A DNA stretch of 64,000 nt from Smittium culicis (taxonomy: Eukaryota > Kickxellomycota > Harpellomycetes > Harpellales > Legeriomycetaceae), in assembly GCA_001970855.1 (NCBI GenBank), contig LSSN01001538.1, positions 1 to 64,000 on the forward strand, in the 5' to 3' direction. Position 1 is the stretch's first letter. Every line of letters begins with the position of its first letter. The translations under genes were made by a program, and so were the position numbers. The notes below the pieces were generated by a model. That model worked only from the letters and a program-made list of their open reading frames with translations. It ran no database searches and was not told the origin of the DNA. Below are positions 12,830 through 22,813 of this stretch, in pieces.

Positions 12830-14110
12830 TCGATGAAGTGCTCTAAGAATTTTTTAATTAACACTTATAACCCTATCATATTATCATCATGCTTTTTCAA
12901 AAATTCTATACCATTTTCTATAATTTTGACACATTTCTCAAAACGAAAAACTATATTGGTATCATTTTATATGTCATTGTGTTCATTATTATTAGAAATT
13001 GAATCATTTTCATCATATTTGTTTTTTTCCTTCGCATTTACATATCTTTCGATGCCACTGATATATCCCATTGAAAAGCTATCATTAATTATTCCCAACG
13101 ATAAATTATTGTATACTAAAAATGTTCCGATATTTAGGCTTTCAAATTTTAAACCTGATATCATTTTTCTGGCTAGTAAGAAGCTGCTTCCGTCTACCCG
13201 TGTAATTATTTTTTCCAGAACACACCTAAACAAAATATTCAAATAAGATCCCATGAATATAGTATAATTTAGCTTTTAGAATTTTTTTTTTTTTGGCGTA
13301 ACAATTTTTAAATTCAGATATCGGACCCTTTTACATAGGCTAGATTAAAAATAATTTATTTTGAGGAATTAAAAAAACCTTTATTATTTCTACTAATTTG
13401 ATAAAAAAATCAAATAAACCGATAAACTATCCATTATTAGTAAACTTTTAAAAGTGATTTTCATCCTTTTTTCGATGATATAAAAATATCTTTAAGATAT
13501 TTTTTAGTGCATTGTTTTAAATTTTTATAATTTTCAAATGTGTATTTCATCCTAGGTTTTAGTTCACTGTCTCTGCTCAAATTTGATCCTATAATTATCG
13601 TTACTTTATATTTTATACGCTTCAATTCCGAAATAAAATTTTCATTTAAATAAGCATATATTCTTTTAGGTATTCTTTTCCAATATAGAATTTTTTCATC
13701 AATTTTAGCTATCTGTAATATCAGATGAATTAAATTGAATATTATTTAAGAAAATTCTAATGGGTTACTTGATACAATAGACAGCCTCCTTTTGGTATTG
13801 TTTTACTCAAATCATTGGATAAATCTCAAACAGAAATATGATAGTCACTTTTAGCCTCTCCTGTAAATTTTATACTATATAGTACATATTTTCACTTAAA
13901 ATCGTCAAAAATTTCACTGATAGCTACAAAATATATGTTTTAAGCACCCGGGAAATTCTTCTTAATCTCCTGAAGCATTGAAAGTGCTTTTTTTATGATA
14001 GTAGCAGTAGCAGTTTTAGATATATAATATTTTCTTGTTTGTATATTTATCCACTCTTTTAATTCTTTTTCCGCGCTAGGAATGGATTCATTTCTTGAAT
14101 AAAAAATTTT
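12830..14110 (-). pseudogene. Decayed protein-coding gene, family not recognised
   Basis: Several reverse-strand blocks read like protein while separated by stops or AT-rich gaps. In order of transcription: EKELKEWINIQTRKYY through KKALSMLQEIKKNFPGA (near 14.07-13.95 kb); NIYFVAISEIFDDFK then SDYHISV and PKGGCLLYQVTH in the same frame (13.94-13.75 kb); QIAKIDEKILYWKRIPKRIY through GSNLSRDSELKPRM (13.72-13.5 kb); and ITRVDGSSFLLARKMISG through GYISGIERYVNAKEK (13254-12967). The last block continues in frame past TAA codons towards 12830. The 13.26-13.48 kb gap could be an intron. Mixed polar composition over about 1.2 kb, against a background of Phe/Ile/Lys-only frames, argues for former coding sequence. 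It abuts the 3' end of LINE-A on the same strand but does not look like its pol. I cannot assign a function; it may be another element's gene. Confidence 0.45.
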
Positions 14111-14211
14111 TTCTTTCTGTTTTTAAAAAAAAAAAATTATCTGTAGTATATCGAGATCTTTTATTTTTTCAGAGATTGGTATTGATATTATTTTTAGTAT
14201 TTTTATATTGA

Positions 14212-17200
14212 TCAATAAATAAGGCATAAAATAATTTTATTTAAATTTAAAAAATTATTACAATATAAAATTTTTATTTTTATTTTTAAGATATTATATT
14301 TATTGTAAATAAATGTATAAAGTAAAAAATGGTTTATTGCTAAATTATATGCTAATAAGAAAGGATTTTGTAAAAAGAGACGGTGGGTGGATACTATTAT
14401 AATCTTTAATAATACCTTTTCGGCCTGGTTAAATAGAAAAACAATGAGTTTTAAGTTTGTTCCAGGTGTCTCTTGGTGTATTTGAAGTCTCTGATTATTT
14501 TTTCCTTTAGTCCATTTATCCACCTAAATAAAATACCTTCAGCAGAGAGAATGTTACTTGTTAGTGCGGTTTCAGTTTTAACTGTAAAATTTCCATAAGG
14601 CTAGGCCATTCAGAATCTCTATATTAGGGACTTGTCTTAGAATAACTCTATAAAAAACAAAAATTATATTTACAGTCATTCTATTGTAAAATACATTATT
14701 TGTAGTGGAATTGTTGGTAATAAACTGATTAATGAGCTTCCAGAATTTTTAGATCCTTCTGCACTCAAAATATATCTGTAGTATATTTTCTTTTCTAGCT
14801 TCACATTCTTTACACTCTTTTTATTGATCAAATTGATCTTTATTACAGGTTCTAAGCTTTTCTCCAGTTATTGGAGCATTTTAAAATAATAGAAAAATAT
14901 GGCTGGCGACTTTTGGCTCTAAATCTATTTCGTGAATCTTGAGCCAATTAAAAACCAAGTATATACTACAAGACTTCCTTATTTTATCCCATTTAGGCTG
15001 AAAAATTGGTTCGTTTCTGTTTTTAGAATCTATTATTTTCCATATCACTTATTGGCTGTTTATTTATCGAAAAGAATTTTGTTGGAAAATCAATCTTTGG
15101 AGAAAAGTTTTTATCAAACCATTTTATTTTCTTATTTAAAGTTACAGTGATATTTATTGGCTTATTGTTAACATTAATCGTATAAATTTAATCTAATCCA
15201 TTGTCCCATATTAACTCACATTTACTAATGAACTCTCCACAGTTAGTGAATCTATTTTTATTTAGCGATTTCAAATATTTTTTAGACAATTTTGCGTGGA
15301 ATAATGTATTTATTTTTTTTGTACTAAACATTTTTATGTTTTCATATGGCCAGTTAATGATGTATTTCTTGTCTGTTATATATAAACCGCTCGCTATTTT
15401 TAAGTCTTCTCTCCAAATTTGAGAAAGATATCTTATATTTTTGATCTGATATTGGTTGATCATTATATCTAACATGTTTTTGTTTCAGAGTATTTATTGG
15501 AAGAATTTTGAAGGGAATTTAGGGCCGATTCAGCCCATATTTTTTCTTTGTTGGTGATTAAATCATTATACCATTTCATCAATAAAGTTTTTGGTTGGGC
15601 TTCAACATTGAGGAGACCAAGGCCGCCATTTTTTTTATCCAATTCTATTTTTTCCATTTTTATCCTAACTTTTCTGTTGTTCAAATAAAATTATTAACAA
15701 TTTTTTTAACAAATAGTAGTAATTCTTTTTCAAATGGTAAAATATGGGCTGAGAACGATATTTTTGATTTCAAAAAGGTTTTGGCAAATAATATTTCCCC
15801 TTTAATAGATAGTTTCCTGTTTTTCCAGCTGTTTATTTTTTTTAAGAATATCATTTGAAAGGGCGTCCTGATTTTCTTTGGTTGCTACCCCTGACTAATT
15901 AAAGAGAATATTTAAGTATTTAAATGATTCTATTTGGGGTAAGTATTTATTTTTTTGTCATTTGTCATCAGGGGTTCTGAATTTAACATAGATTATTTGA
16001 TCTGCAATAATTTTAACATTTGAAGCAAGCGAATGGATTTCGAGTGCTTCTTTTACGCTCTCTTCTTCACTGCGATTGGTAATTCCTATCAGTAGGTTAT
16101 CAGCGTATACTAATACTTTTAAACCTCTATTTGATATTGGGATTCCAGAGATTTTTTTTTAACTTGTAATATTAATGGTTCTATAATAATTTTATATAGA
16201 AGAGGAGACAAGGGACCGCCTTGCCTTAGTTCTTGCTTGATTTTTATTGATTCGTTCATTTCTCCATTTATTATTACTGATTTTTTTGATCCAATGTAAA
16301 CGTTTTATATTCTTTCTATAAATGATTTGCTAATGCCGAATTTTTAAGGCATAAGAAAAGATAATCCCAATATACTCGGCCATGCGCTTTTTCTTGGTCC
16401 AATAGTAACATATATCATTTGTGATTTCTGGGCTTATTTTACTGTTCTAGAGTAAGAAATTGCCACAAAGGATAGTGCCAAAAATTCTCCTTTTTTTTAT
16501 GAATCCTGATTGACCTTCATTTATCAATTGTCTCATAAATTTTTGTAGCTGATTGGTGAGAATTTTTGAATAAATTTTTTCATCTGTATTAGATAAAGTA
16601 ATTGGCCTATAGTTTTTTAAGCTTGCTAAATCGCCTTTTTTTGGAATTAGAGATATTAATGAACCGCCAATATACTTATTCCATTTTTTCATTTCCAATT
16701 TTTTATTTATGATTATTTTTAAGTTTTTTGCTATTGGCTCTTTAAATCTTTTATAAAATTCGAAAGTGAATTTATCAGGACCTAGTGATTTGTTATTGGA
16801 GGAATTATCAATTGAAAATTATATTTCTTCTATTACTATGTTTTTATCTAATTCAGCAGCTTCAATTGGAGTTAGTCTTTTTTTTATTTTAGGTTAGCAA
16901 AATTTGGCTATTTGCGTTGGTTTCGCCGTCTTTAATAAGATTAGAATAAAAATTTTGGCAAATTCTGCTAATTTATAGCTTATAAGTTATCATTTCTCGA
17001 TTAATTTTATGTAATTTGTCTATTTTTTTCTTTCTTTCTTTTGTTTTTAATAGTCCAAAAAAATACTTTTTCGATTTTTCGCGTTTTTCAGCCCAATTGG
17101 ACCGGGAACAGACAATTATACAATCAAATTGCTTCGTTTTTAGCAATTTAATATTTTTATTATTTGCTGAAGTTTTCTTATTGTATATTTGCATTTGTAT

Positions 17201-17860
17201 GTGGTTAATTTTCCCGTTTATCATTAGTGTATCATAAATTTCATTGATTTTTTCTAGAGATTCTATTTGTGAGTTTTTAGAAATTATTTTCCCAAATTTA
17301 ATAAGCAAGTTTTTGCAACGAGTTTTTATTGCGGCCCATTCTTCAATATTTGTAATTTCTACATCTAATATTTTAGACACTTCATTAACTATTTCTGGTT
17401 TCAAAAGTATACTTGCATTGATTTTCCAATCGCTTTTGATATTAATTGGCCAATATCGTATACTAAAAGTGATGCATTTATTATCCGAGAACTCTGTTTG
17501 TTATATTTCAATTATTTTGCGATTTTGAACACTGTTATTCGCTACAAAAATATGGTCTATTCTAGACTTGTACCTGCCTGAGTATTCTTCCCAGGTATAA
17601 ATTATTTCATCATTTTTTAGTTCACTTATTAAATTGGATATACCAAAGGCTTTAATTAGCTCTTCCATGTTTCCCCATTCTTTTTTATTGGTCACTTTTG
17701 GTGGGGATCTATCTCGTGTTTCATTCTCAACCATTTTCTCATCTCCCATTATTATAATTTCTTCGTCGCTTTTTTTAATTCCCAGTATTTTTTTCGTCGC
17801 AAATTCTAACAAAAATTTTCTTTCTCGCTCATTATTGGGTAAATAGAGGTTCACTATTCT
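14212..17860 (-). pseudogene. LINE-A ORF2 (endonuclease-reverse transcriptase), many stops and frameshifts
   Basis: The N-terminal part (17854-17501) resembles an AP-endonuclease domain, with MGDEKMVENETRDRSPP and, near its end, YKSRIDHIFV, the Asp/His-bearing block. A linker follows (17404-16973). RT motifs: LISLIPKKGD and KNYRPITLSN (16698-16447), RQGGPLSPLLY (about 16194-16226), and LKVLVYADNLLIG, whose catalytic box is YADN instead of YADD (16096-16107). The C-terminal part contains KNGGLGLLNVEAQ (15684-15469), KYIINWPYENIKMFS (15475-15188) and a CKECEARKENILQIYFEC segment near 14.8 kb, like the Cys-rich tail of LINE ORF2. In an intact element this protein nicks the target and primes reverse transcription there. 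Here the second catalytic Asp of the box is lost and the frame is broken many times, so it is inactive. Confidence 0.85.
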
Positions 17861-19337
17861 TATTATTTTTTTTCTATTTCTACCAATGATATATTGATTC
17901 AGCTATAAAAATAAATTAATTTATCCAATATGTTGCATTTTTTATTATTTATAATTTTGTCTGTGTATTTAGAGCATGACACCATTCCGTTCCAATAATT
18001 GGACCAAAATGGTTTGTCTATATTTTTAATATTAATTTCTTAAAGATAATATCCGATTTTACCTTTTTTTTTTAAATGCAAAAAGCCTACCTTTTTTCTC
18101 GTTGCAAGCTATTCCTTTTACTTTGAAAGTTGATATTTTCATATTTTCCATTTTTTTTTACTTTTTACTTTTTACTTTTTTGTTTCTTTTTAAGGTTGAT
18201 GAGTAAAATGGTTAGATGGAGTTCATTTCTACTTCAGTAGAGATGCCTTCTTTCGTTTTTTCATTTATTTAGTTGATTTTTCACTTTCTGTTGTACTTTT
18301 TGAAGTTTTATCTTCCTTTGCTATTAAACCCTGCACTTTTATTTCCGCGCTTGTATCAATTATGGCTTTTATCTGAGGTACGTTTGTTGCTTTATTTTTT
18401 GATGAATTTTTAATTTTTTTAATTTTGTTAAGCGTGCTTCTAATATTACTACTATTGCTTTTGAACTTAGATAGTAATCTTAAATTTGAGCTAGTGTACC
18501 TGTCTCTTCTTGAGATAAGTTTATCCTCCGCATCCGAATGGTCACTCTTTGTTGGTAAGCTTTTCTTGTTACATTTTTTTGTTTCTGAAATTTTACTAAC
18601 TTTTTTATTTAAATTCATGTCAACATTAGGGGCTGTATCTATCGAAATGTCTTTCATAGTCGACTCTTTAACTGAAATTTTGCTCAATACCTTTATTACA
18701 CTACCCAGTTTTTCAATAGTGGTTATATCAGTGTTTTTATTCTCTATTATCGTTTCTTTATTACTTATTTCTTGAATAAAAACTTTTTTTTGGGTTTTTT
18801 GGGATTGATGCCCTATTTATTTTTGTTTTTTTTTATCATTTTTGACTTTTAAGTCATTGCATTGGTATTTCCAATGATCAGGGTTTTTAGTATATATGCA
18901 CATTGGTTGAGCACCTTTCCAAAGCAAGAGTACTTTAATTCCCATTATTTCTAATGAACTAGGTATTTAATTATATTTTTTTGTTTTAAAACTTATTTTA
19001 ATGCTTTTGAATGGGTAAGCCTTAATCTTTTGTATTTGAGTGAAGTTATATCAAGCACTTCACCAATTTTTGAAAGTTCTTCATATGCTTTCTGGGAAAC
19101 TTCCCAAACACTTGGACCAAAATATGATGGTATGGTAATGTTTTTGAATTCTTCAGAATATTCTATGGTTTCAAAAAGCTCATTTTTCTTCTTTATATGT
19201 TATATTCATTTTTTTTAGATTTTCTAGGTCGTTTTTGTTTATAAATTTTAAAAATAAAATTTCTCGACGGTTGTCAATTTCAAAACATGTTTGGATTTTT
19301 TCAAGTTGGATTAGTACATTTTCAAAGAAGTCTTCAG

Positions 19338-19390
19338 TGTTGTATGAAAGACCTAAGATTCAATCACCTAACCAAAAGGCTATTCTGTAA
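19338..19390 (+). repeat. Left terminal inverted repeat of the nested MITE
   Basis: 53 bp, perfect inverse of 19651-19703. The match stops at a G/T difference just inside (19391). Confidence 0.92.
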
Positions 19391-19650
19391 GACATTTTGT
19401 CTTGCAGATCTTAGGCACTATACGGTAAATAATGTTGTATTGACCATTATACAACATCATTCCCTCTCTAATAGTCAACCTCCATGCTTTATTTTGCATG
19501 TAGATCCCCTCCACCGAATCATGTGTGACACGCCAGGGGCGATTGCCTGGATCGTAAGATTTGTGGTTTATCTTCAACCGTTAATTATGAAACACAAACA
19601 AATTCCATATAAAACATGCCAACATCCAGATTCGAACTGGGGACCTTGTA

Positions 19651-19703
19651 TTACAGAATAGCCTTTTGGTTAGGTGATTGAATCTTAGGTCTTTCATACA
19701 ACA
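19651..19703 (-). repeat. Right terminal inverted repeat of the nested MITE
   Basis: 53 bp, perfect inverse of 19338-19390; followed by the TTCAG duplicate at 19704. Confidence 0.92.
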
Positions 19704-20296
19704 TTCAGTATTAATATTGAGTTCCTCTATCGGAATCCCCAATTTCAGTGAGGTGCCGCCTAAGCAAGCAATTTTCTTTTTTAAAGAGTCGTTACCAGTA
19801 GTCGTTTTAAATAACGAAACTGGGACGAATTTGTTTTCATCTCTTATGATGATATCGGGTAGTTTAGTTTTAGCTATAACTACATTAGCCCAACTTGGGC
19901 TCTGTTCCTTATGGGCACTAGTATTCGTAGTTTCCATTTATTGCCTATGTTTTTGAAAAAAGAATTTTACACTTTAAACTATACTTGTTTCTTATTGGTC
20001 GGTTTATATTTTTTTCTTTCAAGAGAGAGAGAACAATACACTATTTTTATGAATAATTGTATAGCGAAAATATATTTCTTTCTGCCCATGGATTAATTAA
20101 TTGTATATCCATTTTAAAGGAGTAAAAAAAATTAATTGCCCAAGTTATCAAGAAAAAAAACCGCGTAAAACAAAAAAAAAGTTTATTGAATTTTAAAATG
20201 ACTTATTCGCGAGTAATTAGGGTTATCTGTATTAGAGCTTGATTAGAAAAATGGCTAGATAAATGTGAGGGTAGTATGAGAGTAAAATATAAAAGA

Positions 20297-20480
20297 AAAA
20301 ACCCATTGCCGTCCAAAACTTTAAATCAAACAAATTTATGATTTATGAATATATATTATTTGCTGCTATTATATGATAAACCAACAATTATTGAGGCTTC
20401 TGAATTTAAGTATTTTAATTGTACACAGTTGACTATATCTTTTGGATCAAAAATAGTCTACGGCTCATGAAAGGGATAAT
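20297..20480 (+). mobile_element. TTAA-type MITE, copy 3
   Basis: Begins AACCCATTGCCGTCC, contains TTATGATTTATGA, GCTTCTGAATTTAAGT and ACAGTTGACTATAT, and ends GGATCAAAAATAGTCT, CGGCTCATGAAAGGGAT. Same family and orientation as 5629-5824; the outer TTAA sites have decayed. Confidence 0.6.
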
Positions 20481-20559
20481 AGTAGATTTTTATAAAATTA
20501 TGACTTAAAAAATATATAATGTATGGGATATGAAATGATAGTTTTATTTTTGTACTGGT

Positions 20560-20715
20560 TTTTTTTTGTCTCATTGAGTTTATTAAACTTCATTTAAAAA
20601 CTATTAAATACTATTTAAAAAGTTATAAAAATATTCAAAAAATAAAATTTCAACTGACTTTCCTCCGCCGCTCTAGCAGCTCCATACCCACTGGGAATTG
20701 GTTCAAGGATTTTTG
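20560..20715 (-). mobile_element. LINE-B 3' end, truncated copy
   Basis: The reverse strand carries TATGGAGCTGCTAGAGCGG followed by an AT-rich tail that includes the GTTTAATAAACTCAATGAGAC block. The same order is found at the 3' side of LINE-B (41.4-41.55 kb) and, on the forward strand, at 62.5-62.6 kb. Only this end is recognisable here, as expected of a 5'-truncated LINE insertion. Confidence 0.55.
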
Positions 20716-22813
20716 TAGTGGTGTTTAATTAATTTCTACAGAGAGGGGCAAGTAAATAGGGAATATCCAATAAGAATTATGGAAAGGTGGTGGGTATGTT
20801 TGATCTATTGGCGATTAAAAGTCAAAGGGGGGATTGTTCGATATAGCTTAATTCATGAGGGAGCTAATGTATTAGAACTAATTTGGGATTTATTGATCAT
20901 AGGAGAGGTGCAAATAAGTGTCAACTATATGGAGATATGTACGAGGTTTTTTGAACGCGAATATCCAAAAATAGGGCTAATATTTATTCGCAGTGTATTA
21001 GTTATGGACTTGAGCCAATGATTGCATGTATTGATTTATGAAAGTGATTGTTATTGGACCAGAGTATGAGCGATAGTTTAGTAAATAAGATTAATTAAAA
21101 AGAGCCTAATATGGGATATATTTAAATTCACAAAGGCAAGTATAGGTATAGAAAAAGGCTAAATTTGAATCGAATGTAGTTCTTATTGGTTGCAAATAAA
21201 TTATACTGTAGAGAAAACAGCCATAAGCTGATTCAAGCGTAAAGAGCAACTAGTTCAAGTTGAATGGGCAGAAACATATTGACCAGCCAGGCTTGCGGCT
21301 ATAAAGAGACTCATTTGTATCAAATCGAGAAGAGCAGAAGCTAAAAACGACCATCCGTTTATCTAAATATGATTTTTGGAGTTATTACTATGTATCCAAC
21401 TAATGAATTAAAGTAATTGGATGGGTTTGCGGAATGCGAATTGAAGAAAAAGATGAATTGGGAATGTAGGTATTCAACAATTTTTTCTAATAAGAGTAAG
21501 GGAGAGGGCTGCCAAAAGAACCTCATTCCAATTTTTTTTTGCTGCGCACAAGAAAGCTGTTTTGTTACTGTGTTGCGAAGTTTCGATTGTTGCACAATTG
21601 ACGGAATAGCATTAATATAGCCTACAATAAAGGTATATTAAAATGAAGAGCGCGCTTGGTATGCGGTTAGGGCCAATCACGATTAGGATGCGTTTCTGAT
21701 TAGTTCGCAGCTAAAATACAGATATCTAAAACGTACGCCGTCAGTTCACAAATGCGATTTATTTCAGCCCTTAGAAAATACAAAAAAGAAAGCTTATACA
21801 TTATTGGCCTATACGGAAGGGCTTTTTGAGCTAGGCGGGGATCACTACGCGTTCATTCGCTACCTGGTTTTATAGGCGGAAAGTGTTGATCAAAATTAGG
21901 AAAGTAAAAGTAGAGTAAGCATTCCAGCTACAAAAGAATAAAGCAAGCCGCTAAAACAGATGAAAGGGCAGCTAAATGGCCAGTAAAACGAATGAAAGAG
22001 GGCTAGTTTAAGCGGAGAAGTTGCAGCATAGCCCCTGCCCCTCCACATAAATTCAGAGCGGAGAAAGCAGAAGTAATCGAAAGGTATGGAGGAGTTGGGA
22101 TAGGATCCAGAGTCATCAGCCAAAATCTCCAGCCTTTTTAACAGTCGAATTAATCCCCTTTAGTCCCAATTTTTACACCGCTAGATAAATATCTTTTGCT
22201 CTTGATTATATGCTGTACAAATATCAAGGCTTTATTTGATTTCCTTCTTTTAGTCCATCAAATTCCCTTTAATTCTTCCCATTTAGCCCATCTGCCATCT
22301 AAAGGTTTGTTTGTTTGTTTTTTTGCTTGTTTATTTATTTATTTACTTATCCGCTCCCCTCCAGCTAAATCTACGCCCATAACTATATCTGCCCTTGTAT
22401 ACTATTGTGATAATACTCCTTCTTAAATCCTCACTCCCGCCGACCATACTATCTCTGCCAATGTAAACACACTCACATCTCATATTGTAACTATTATACA
22501 CAAGCCTAAGCTCCATAGCTTATACTTCCACACTGTCCTCCTATTTAGTTTTGTTTTTTGTTTTAAAATTCTGGCTATATCCTTTTTATTGGCCTTTTGC
22601 TTGCTCTCTCCAGCGCCATTCATTTTAATTGTACCTATTTTTACACTCTTAATCCAATTCTATTGTCCTTTCTGTCACTATTGATTATCTCCCATTTTTA
22701 ATTTAAACTTCCTTCTAAACTCTATTCACACCTCTGCTCATTATATAATCCTCCCACTAATATTTTAATCTTTTTTTCCCTCCCTAAATAATAAAGAGAC
22801 TCTGATCCTTACA
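20716..22813. promoter_or_regulatory. Upstream region of Argonaute with purine-to-pyrimidine strand switch
   Basis: No convincing gene. Open frames such as 20779-21021 (80 aa, +) and 21896-22123 (-) match no family I recognise. The forward strand is purine-rich to about 22.1 kb and then strongly pyrimidine-rich (C/T) up to the Argonaute ATG at 22814, with Kozak-like context ACAATGG. Pyrimidine-rich leaders are common in highly expressed fungal genes. TTTG and TTTA tetranucleotide runs lie near 22303-22345. A TATATAAT box is present about 70 bp before the ATG, but such boxes are frequent in this background. Confidence 0.4.

Larger units (their letters stand above)
19338..19703. mobile_element. 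366-bp MITE with 53-bp perfect terminal inverted repeats, inside LINE-A ORF1
   Basis: The left arm 19338-19390 (TGTTGTATGAAAGACCTAAG at its outer end) and the right arm 19651-19703 are exact inverted copies over 53 bp. The element is bounded by identical 5-bp TTCAG at 19333-19337 and 19704-19708, a target-site duplication. Removing the element and one TTCAG restores the LINE-A ORF1 frame across the junction, so the insertion is certain. The interior has no transposase. It contains, on the reverse strand, CCCCAGTTCGAATCTGG, matching a tRNA T-arm with box B (GTTCGAATC). Confidence 0.92.
14212..19937 (-). mobile_element. LINE-A: near full-length, dead non-LTR retrotransposon (Tad/L1-like)
   Basis: On the reverse strand an ORF1 (gag-like, 19937 to about 18265) is followed by an ORF2 with an apurinic endonuclease-like domain, a reverse transcriptase and a C-terminal Cys-rich tail (about 17860 to 14212). 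This is the architecture of L1/Tad-type LINEs. All parts are broken by stops and frameshifts, and a 366-bp MITE sits in ORF1. No poly-A tail or target-site duplication could be placed with certainty at the 14.2-kb end. Confidence 0.85.
18265..19937 (-). pseudogene. LINE-A ORF1 (gag-like), interrupted by a MITE and frameshifts
   Basis: Starts METTNTSAHKEQSPSWANVV at 19937, a style of opening common in LINE ORF1 proteins. The frame runs into the MITE at 19703. It resumes on the far side at 19337 with EDFFENVLIQLEKIQ, and further on ITIPSYFGPSVWEVSQKAY (about 19150) resembles the gag RNA-binding region. Near 18.88 kb MCIYTKNPDHWKYQCND fits a CX2CX4HX4C zinc knuckle with the second Cys replaced by Thr. 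The tail (18687-18265) is Ser/Lys-rich. ORF1 proteins bind element RNA and form the ribonucleoprotein used for retrotransposition. Confidence 0.7.

Noticed and set aside
12833..13246. 137-aa forward frame
   Set aside because: Ser/Phe/Leu-rich antisense of the reverse-strand blocks, which have a more protein-like composition.
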